From the NCBI GenBank assembly GCA_046542305.1, contig JBKHBQ010000157.1:1-9213 (forward strand): a stretch of 9,213 nucleotides of DNA. The letters are read 5' to 3'. The DNA comes from JBKHBQ01 sp046542305 (lineage in GTDB: Bacteria > Bacteroidota > Bacteroidia > Bacteroidales > 4484-276). The notes beneath the pieces are model-generated. The model had not been told where the DNA came from, made no database searches, and saw nothing but the letters and a program-made list of their open reading frames with translations. Positions 4,539-9,213 of this stretch are shown here, in pieces; position 1 is the stretch's first letter, and the number at the start of each line of letters is the position of its first letter. Both the position numbers and the translations under genes were made by a program.

Positions 4539-6344
4539 TTGAGCAAAACGGGCATATTCTATACAATCCTTACGCTGGCTATCTGGCTTTACCTTATCAT
4601 CCGGGCCATTTGCATCCAGCCTATCCATGATGAGATTACCACTTTTTTCTCCTTTGTCCAATCCGGAAAATTTATCCCCTATTTTAGTGAATGGACCACC
4701 AATAATCATTTTCTCAATTCGCTGCTCACCTACATCAGCTACCGGTTTACAGGAGTGTCGGCTTTTTCATTAAGGCTGCCTAATTTGATTGCATTTCCTG
4801 TATTCGTTTATTTCCTGTTCAAAATATCGTCATTGATCAACGCCCGATTCCTGAGGTGGGGGTTTTTAATTGTGTTGCTCACCACCCACAGTTTCATCGA
4901 ATTTTTCGCACTGTCACGCGGATACGGACTTGCCTTTGCTTTCCTTAGCGGAAGCATCTGGTTTGTTATTCGGGCCCTGCAATCTCCGTCAGTAACCAAT
5001 TATATCGCTGCACTTCTGACGGGAGTGGTGGCCTCCACAGCAATTTTAATCCATATCAACACCGTTATTATCCTCGCCTTACTATTGCTGTTTCATGCAT
5101 TACACACACCGGGAGGATGGAAAAAAAGAAAACGCCTGATTTTTTCCGTAGTACTGGCAGGAATTATTCCCCCGCTAATTATTGCCAGATATTTGCTCGA
5201 CCTGGGAAGCGCCGGAAGGCTTGATTATGGCGGCAGCAACGGATTCTGGACAGAGTCGGTAAAGGACCTTACACCCCTGCTTGCTGGTAGCTACAGCAAC
5301 ATGCTAAACCTCTACATCATATTTGCCACTGCCCTTATCATATTGCTTTTCGCTATACATTTCTTTGCTGAAGCAAACCGGATACCGTTTCGCCGGGCAA
5401 TATTTGAACCCCGCTGGATATTCGTTTACCTGCTTTTTGGAAATACTGCCGGTTTTCATCTCGAACATCATCTGTTTGGTGTGCTGTATCCGGCCAATCG
5501 TACCTCACTACAGTTCATCCTGTTCTTCGCGGGCAGTTTGTTTTTTATGATCGATTCTCTCCCAAAACCCGCCAGAAATGCTGTCTCGCTGAGTTTGATC
5601 CCGCTCATATTTTTCCCCGTCCACTTTCTTTTTTCGTTAAATATTTCCAAAGTTACGATTGAGAATGAACGAATTCCCAAAAGATTTCTCGATACTGTAA
5701 AAAATACCAGGATAGACGGCCGGTACAAGCCTACTGTACAAGGCTACCGGGGCCGGGAATTGCGTTGGGCCTGGCTCAACTATATTCATCATTCCGAGGA
5801 AAACATGATACATAACAATTCACATCCATCTCCCGAAGCCGACTTTCAAATCGTTTACCCGGAAAATTTTCCGGAATGGAAGGTTTATTATGATTCTGTT
5901 GATGCCGATCCCGTTTCAGGATTACAACTCCTGGAAAGAAAGCAAAAGATGATCCGCAAACCATTGCTGATGAACATACATACCGGCCCCGTTAGTGGCG
6001 TTCAGGAATATTTCGGCTTTAGTACCGGCAATATCGATACCCTGGCCGGCCATCATTTGTATGCACAGTTTTCGGGTAGTATTGAAACAGAAAATAAGCA
6101 CTTTGCAGGATGGCTGGTATTTTCCGTTTTTGATGAAAACAACCGGCAGTTATTGTATGAGCGTATCCGGCTGAACTGGTACAACCGGAAGCAAAATCAG
6201 GAACCATTTACGATAGGACTGCTTGCAGTGGATATCCCGAAAGAAGCCGCTACATACCGCGCCTACCTGTGGAATAAAGACCTTGTTCCTATAGAAATCG
6301 ACAACATGTTCTTTTCGCTGTTCGATCTGAGGCAAAAAAAATAA
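4539..6344 (+). CDS. GT-C-like multi-pass membrane protein with C-terminal beta-rich domain
   Basis: 601 residues, starting at the TTG at 4539. An in-frame stop at 4527-4529 and the lack of any nearby ATG leave TTG as the best start. Residues 1-370 carry about nine or ten membrane segments. The first external loop has H-D-E (30-32) followed by W-T-T-N-N-H-F-L-N-S-L-L (52-63), the layout of the acidic residue and NNH-x-L segment in GT-C glycosyltransferases of the ArnT/PMT type, which move sugars from lipid-linked donors. Other marks are S-R-G-Y-G (126-130) and Y-P-A-N-R-T-S (317-323). From about 370 the chain is soluble and probably periplasmic. Residues about 495-597 look like a beta-sandwich: strands F-S-G-S-I, G-W-L-V-F-S-V, a turn, then A-Y-L-W-N and I-E-I-D-N-M, as in carbohydrate-binding jelly rolls. 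Sugar donor and acceptor are unknown. Glycosyltransferase activity is inferred, not shown. Confidence 0.75.
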   Translation: MSKTGIFYTILTLAIWLYLIIRAICIQPIHDEITTFFSFVQSGKFIPYFSEWTTNNHFLNSLLTYISYRFTGVSAFSLRLPNLIAFPVFVYFLFKISSLINARFLRWGFLIVLLTTHSFIEFFALSRGYGLAFAFLSGSIWFVIRALQSPSVTNYIAALLTGVVASTAILIHINTVIILALLLLFHALHTPGGWKKRKRLIFSVVLAGIIPPLIIARYLLDLGSAGRLDYGGSNGFWTESVKDLTPLLAGSYSNMLNLYIIFATALIILLFAIHFFAEANRIPFRRAIFEPRWIFVYLLFGNTAGFHLEHHLFGVLYPANRTSLQFILFFAGSLFFMIDSLPKPARNAVSLSLIPLIFFPVHFLFSLNISKVTIENERIPKRFLDTVKNTRIDGRYKPTVQGYRGRELRWAWLNYIHHSEENMIHNNSHPSPEADFQIVYPENFPEWKVYYDSVDADPVSGLQLLERKQKMIRKPLLMNIHTGPVSGVQEYFGFSTGNIDTLAGHHLYAQFSGSIETENKHFAGWLVFSVFDENNRQLLYERIRLNWYNRKQNQEPFTIGLLAVDIPKEAATYRAYLWNKDLVPIEIDNMFFSLFDLRQKK

Positions 6345-6371
6345 AACTGCATTGGTAATCAAAATTAAAGC

Positions 6372-6758
6372 ATGAAAATTAATCACATTGCCATCTGGTG
6401 CCGCGACCTCGAAAAAATGAAGTTGTTTTACGAACGCTATTTTAACGGAAAGGCCGGCGAAAAATATGCAAATCCACAGAAAGGATTCAGCGCTTACTTC
6501 CTGCGCTTTTCGGAAGGTTGCCGCCTGGAACTGATGCACCGCGATGACATCACCGATCTAAAATCAACAGAAAAAGAAACCACTGGCCTCGCACATCTCG
6601 CCTTTTCGGTAGGTAGCCGGGAGCGTGTGAATCAACTTACGGAGCAACTCAGGGCAGACGGGTTACGCATCACCGGCGAACCCCGCACCACCGGCGACGG
6701 CTACTACGAAAGCACAATACTCGATCCCGAAGGAAACCGGATCGAGATTACTTCCTAA
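6372..6758 (+). CDS. VOC superfamily (glyoxalase-like) protein, YaeR/SMU1112c type
   Basis: 128 residues, a complete single-domain vicinal oxygen chelate protein. It contains two beta-alpha-beta-beta-beta modules: M-K-I-N-H-I-A-I-W at the start and G-L-A-H-L-A-F-S-V in the middle. The four metal-binding positions of the glyoxalase fold all appear to be present: H5, E53 (R-L-E-L-M), H75 and E125 (N-R-I-E-I-T). The C-terminal D-P-E-G-N-x-I-E is the usual family ending. Relatives are annotated as glyoxalase or bleomycin-resistance-like, but the true substrate of this subgroup is not known. The ATG at 6372 is 27 bases after the preceding stop and sits at the natural first strand. Confidence 0.9.
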   Translation: MKINHIAIWCRDLEKMKLFYERYFNGKAGEKYANPQKGFSAYFLRFSEGCRLELMHRDDITDLKSTEKETTGLAHLAFSVGSRERVNQLTEQLRADGLRITGEPRTTGDGYYESTILDPEGNRIEITS

Positions 6759-6796
6759 AAAACCCTTGTCTTGCACATCAATAAAAATAACCTTCG

Positions 6797-7477
6797 ATGA
6801 CCAGATCAGAAATCCGTCAACTTGCCCTTGATCGCGGCGCCGCACTTTTCGGCGTGGCTCCGGTGGAGCGTTTCTCGGAAGCGCCCAAAGGTTTTCATCC
6901 GCAGGATATTTATGCCAAAACACGTTCGGTGATCGTATTTGCCGTGGCCCTTCCCACGGAGGCGATGTTTGCCGATAATCCGGTGCCATACACCCACGTG
7001 AATGCCCTGGCGATGCAAAAAACGGATTTGCTGACATTTGATCTCTCGGTGCAACTGGAAAGAGCGGGCATCAAAAATGTACTGGTTCCCACGGATGACC
7101 CCTACCTGCACTGGGACGAAAAACGGCAGCACGGGCAGGCCATCCTGTCGCTGCGCCATGCCGCCGAACTTGCCGGACTGGGCCGGCTGGGCCGCAACAA
7201 CCTGCTCATCAACAAACAGTATGGCAATATGATCCAGATCGGCGCCCTGCTTTCAGCCACCGAAATCGAACCCGATCCCCTGGCGGACTACGAGGTTTGC
7301 CCGCCGCGATGCCGGATCTGTCTCGACAATTGCCCGGAACAGGCGCTCACCGGCGAAAGGGTCATTCAGGAACGTTGCCGCCCGCTGGCGGTTTATAAAA
7401 CCGAAAGGGGCTTTACGCTGAAAAAGTGTTTTGAATGCAGGAAAAAATGTCCGCATGCGCTGGGGTTACGAGGATAA
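6797..7477 (+). CDS. QueG-like double [4Fe-4S] cluster protein
   Basis: 226 residues. The N-terminal 150 residues resemble the epoxyqueuosine-reductase-like family, with G-A-A-L-F-G-V-A at about 14-21, S-V-I-V-F-A-V-A, and A-G-L-G-R-L-G-R-N-N-L-L-I at about 126-138. The C-terminus has eight cysteines: C168, C172, C175, C179 in a C-x3-C-x2-C-x3-C-P run, then C194, then C211, C214 and C218 in C-x2-C-x3-C-P. That is enough for two [4Fe-4S] clusters. It is clearly shorter than true QueG, which is usually over 300 residues, and ends right after the last cluster, lacking the HEAT-like tail of many QueG proteins. It is therefore better called a QueG-like ferredoxin-type redox protein than a queuosine enzyme. 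The ATG at 6797 lies 38 bases after the VOC gene, so shared transcription is possible. Confidence 0.85.
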   Translation: MTRSEIRQLALDRGAALFGVAPVERFSEAPKGFHPQDIYAKTRSVIVFAVALPTEAMFADNPVPYTHVNALAMQKTDLLTFDLSVQLERAGIKNVLVPTDDPYLHWDEKRQHGQAILSLRHAAELAGLGRLGRNNLLINKQYGNMIQIGALLSATEIEPDPLADYEVCPPRCRICLDNCPEQALTGERVIQERCRPLAVYKTERGFTLKKCFECRKKCPHALGLRG

Positions 7478-7532
7478 ATATTGGAGTTTGGTTTATCTAT
7501 GGTTGAAGAAATGAAACAAAAGATTTAAAATA

Positions 7533-8471
7533 ATGCAAAAGCAAATACATCATTTAATCCTGATTCTTTTAATGATGGGCGGCCATTTATCCCAAGCACA
7601 AATCCCACAGGTTTCCTCGGGCAGCATCGTAAGGCTCGAAAATTTTCCGTCTGATCATATCGCTATGCGAAATGTGGATGTGTGGCTTCCCGAAAACTAT
7701 GATGAAACACAAAAATATGCCGTATTATACATGCACGACGGGCAGATGCTGTTCGACTCATCCATCACCTGGAACCGGCAGGAATGGGGCGTGGATGAAA
7801 CCGTGTCGCGGCTGATCGGCGAACGGGAGATTTCACCCTGCATCGTGGTGGGCATCTGGAACAGCGACGGCGGACGCCATGCCGATTATTTCCCGCAGAA
7901 GCCATTTGAAAGCCTGCCGCAGGATTTCCAGGATTCCCTCATCAACGAAGCCATGCGCTACGGTGAAAGCCCATTGTTCGATGCCGGGGTCAGGTCGGAT
8001 GCGTACCTGAAATTCATCGTCACCGAGCTGAAGCCGTATATCGACAACCGCTTTTCGACACGCTCCGAAAAGGAACACACCTTTGTGATGGGATCGAGCA
8101 TGGGCGGACTGATCTCGATGTACGCCATCTGCGAGTACCCGGAAATATTCGGTGGCGCCGCCTGCCTGTCGACGCACTGGACCGGCACCTTTACCGCCGA
8201 AAACAATCCCATTCCACAGGCATTTTTCGGGTACCTCCGCCAAAACCTTCCCGACCCGCGGGATCACAAAATCTATTTCGATTACGGCACCGAAACCCTC
8301 GACGCACTTTACGAACCATTTCAGCAGCAGGCCGACCGGATTATGGAATCGAAGGGATATGACAGCCAAAACCGGAAAACGCTGAAATTTGAAGGTGCCG
8401 ACCATTCTGAAATTGCGTGGCGCGAGCGTTTGGAATTCCCGCTCATATTTTTGCTTGGAAACCAGAATTAA
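7533..8471 (+). CDS. Secreted alpha/beta-hydrolase, putative esterase (PF00756 type)
   Basis: 312 residues with a signal peptide: positive N-terminus, hydrophobic core L-I-L-I-L-L-M-M, and Q-A before Q23. The mature protein has the esterase D / enterochelin-esterase-like layout: V-D-V-W-L-P-E-N-Y at 48-56, Y-A-V-L-Y-M-H-D-G-Q at 62-71, and Y-L-K-F-I-V-T-E-L-K-P-Y-I at 158-170. The nucleophile elbow is G-S-S-M-G-G at 187-192 (S189). D250 or D257 in F-D-Y-G-T-E-T-L-D is a candidate acid, and H291 in G-A-D-H-S-E-I-A-W is the likely catalytic histidine. The substrate is unknown; related secreted enzymes cleave carbohydrate esters or siderophore esters. The protein probably acts in the periplasm or at the cell surface. 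There is no T9SS sorting domain. The next gene begins 11 bases after its stop. Confidence 0.88.
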   Translation: MQKQIHHLILILLMMGGHLSQAQIPQVSSGSIVRLENFPSDHIAMRNVDVWLPENYDETQKYAVLYMHDGQMLFDSSITWNRQEWGVDETVSRLIGEREISPCIVVGIWNSDGGRHADYFPQKPFESLPQDFQDSLINEAMRYGESPLFDAGVRSDAYLKFIVTELKPYIDNRFSTRSEKEHTFVMGSSMGGLISMYAICEYPEIFGGAACLSTHWTGTFTAENNPIPQAFFGYLRQNLPDPRDHKIYFDYGTETLDALYEPFQQQADRIMESKGYDSQNRKTLKFEGADHSEIAWRERLEFPLIFLLGNQN

Positions 8472-8482
8472 ATCATAAGATC

Positions 8483-8995
8483 ATGAAACACACCAATCAA
8501 AACCTAAATTTTAAATCCTTTCTCAGGGCCATGAAAATCGTGCGTATTGCAATGATTGCCGGACTTCTTTTTTACCTTGTCCTCACCATTTTTCTTATAT
8601 ACGACCTGCCGGGAGGATTCCTTGGAGATGCTGATCCTGAGTTTACCAATATTTTGACCCTGGTGGTTTTTGCTTTTCTCGTCATCGTAATCCCGGTTGG
8701 CCGGTTTATTTTTAATTCGAAACTTAAAAAGGCCTCCGAAGCCGACGGGCTGAGCAATAAACTGGCAGCATACCGTTCTGCGATGATTATCAAATGGGCA
8801 CCAGTTGAAGGGGTTGGTTTTTTTGCCGTTGCAGCACTTTTGCTTACAGGAAGCGCGTTGCTTTACGTCCCGGCCCTGATTTGTTTAGCATTGCTGCTGA
8901 TCTTCAGGCCCACAAGGGAAACGCTGATTGCCGACCTTCAACTCTCTGCAGAAGAAGTCATACGGCTTGATGACCCCGAATTAAGGTTTGGATGA
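8483..8995 (+). CDS. Small multi-pass membrane protein of unknown function
   Basis: 170 residues from the ATG at 8483. The open frame extends upstream into the esterase gene, but this ATG lies 11 bases after the esterase stop. About four hydrophobic segments are visible: roughly 18-40, 57-76, 105-122 and 124-142. A basic cytoplasmic-looking stretch (F-N-S-K-L-K-K-A) follows the second, and a short soluble tail holds L-S-A-E-E-V-I-R-L-D-D-P-E. The overall shape is that of the short hypothetical membrane proteins common in Bacteroidota; I cannot assign a family. The tight spacing behind the esterase suggests one transcript. Its stop is one base from the end of the minus-strand ORF, so the genes are convergent and almost abutting. 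Confidence 0.75.
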   Translation: MKHTNQNLNFKSFLRAMKIVRIAMIAGLLFYLVLTIFLIYDLPGGFLGDADPEFTNILTLVVFAFLVIVIPVGRFIFNSKLKKASEADGLSNKLAAYRSAMIIKWAPVEGVGFFAVAALLLTGSALLYVPALICLALLLIFRPTRETLIADLQLSAEEVIRLDDPELRFG

Positions 8996-8996
8996 A

Positions 8997-9146
8997 CTAA
9001 TTTTCAGGCTTCACCCTGAACCTACAGCATTCGCCGTCCCAGAGCGTTTCCTGCACTTCAAGGCTGTGGGAAGGCTCCATGGCGTTCGAAAAAACCGGCG
9101 CCGGCGATACTTCAGGTGCCCTCGCCTGGGCCAAAACCATCGGCAT
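8997..9146 (-). CDS. Small 49-residue ORF, possible hypothetical protein
   Basis: On the minus strand, ATG at 9146-9144 opens 49 codons ending in TAG at 8999-8997. The product begins M-P-M-V-L-A-Q-A-R-A-P-E and ends W-D-G-E-C-C-R-F-R-V-K-P-E-N. It is soluble, with a Cys-Cys pair near the end and a proline-rich first half. The main support is position: its ATG overlaps the stop codon of the gene to its right as TAATG, a usual sign of translational coupling, and it neatly fills the space to the convergent gene. I do not recognise the sequence, and an ORF of this length can arise by chance. Confidence 0.45.
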   Translation of the reverse strand: MPMVLAQARAPEVSPAPVFSNAMEPSHSLEVQETLWDGECCRFRVKPEN

Positions 9147-9213
9147 TATCTGATGGGGTCCCGTTCCCGTTTTTTCTCTTCTTCTTCCCGCTTACGTTGC
9201 TCTTTGCGGTTCT
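9146..9213 (-). CDS. C-terminal end of a minus-strand gene, partial
   Basis: Read on the minus strand from the right edge, the last 21 codons before the TAA at 9148-9146 encode a highly charged helix. It starts N-R-K-E-Q-R-K-R, has a run of four glutamates, continues K-K-R-E-R and ends D-P-I-R. Such lysine/arginine/glutamate tails are common at protein ends. Too little is visible to name the gene; the alternative frame that stays open across the region is less coding-like. The stop overlaps the ATG of the small ORF. Confidence 0.5.
   Translation of the reverse strand, partial: NRKEQRKREEEEKKRERDPIR

Noticed and set aside
7833..8405. 190-codon minus-strand ORF opposite the esterase
   Set aside because: The esterase on the plus strand has a full signal peptide and catalytic motifs; the antisense frame has none.

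Overview
The window looks like a piece of a Bacteroidota chromosome, probably from an environmental, possibly anaerobic, Bacteroidales-like lineage. Three observations support this. Two type IX secretion (T9SS) C-terminal sorting domains lie at the left end. There is an outer-membrane protein of the PorV/PorQ-like (FadL-type) barrel family. Promoter-like elements match the Bacteroidota -7 consensus TAnnTTTG, and most genes lack a strong Shine-Dalgarno site. The C_GCAxxG_C_C protein and a double [4Fe-4S] QueG-like protein are more common in anaerobes, but this is only suggestive.

Layout. At 1-762 is the 3' part of a T9SS cargo protein with a precise 55-residue repeat and a sorting domain. At 907-1502 is a broken leucine-rich-repeat T9SS cargo gene, split over at least three frame changes. 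At 1503-2083 is a gene-free stretch with two diverged copies of a roughly 110-base repeat separated by A/C-rich simple sequence. At 2084-3148 is the outer-membrane barrel gene. At 3182-3631 and 3643-4179 are a C_GCAxxG_C_C cysteine protein and an O6-alkylguanine-DNA alkyltransferase, 11 bases apart. At 4320-4505 is a 61-residue membrane protein with an unusually perfect ribosome binding site. At 4539-6344 is a large GT-C-like membrane protein with a C-terminal domain resembling a jelly roll. Then come a VOC/glyoxalase-like protein (6372-6758), a QueG-like Fe-S protein (6797-7477), a secreted esterase (7533-8471) and a small multi-pass membrane protein (8483-8995). The last 217 bases are on the minus strand: a 49-residue ORF at 8997-9146 whose ATG overlaps the stop codon of a gene that enters from the right edge.

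How the genes work together. All genes from 1 to 8995 read rightwards, but their functions do not form one obvious pathway: surface display, redox, DNA repair, envelope glycan and hydrolase roles are mixed. The best-supported co-transcribed pairs are 3182/3643 and 8483 behind 7533 (both 11-base gaps). I see no tRNA, rRNA, CRISPR array, transposase or integrase, and no clear evidence of a new defence or mobile system. The most unusual items are the GT-C/jelly-roll fusion, the small membrane protein with its non-Bacteroidota-like ribosome binding site, the decayed surface gene next to an intact one, the intergenic repeat pair, and the tiny overlapping gene at the right edge.
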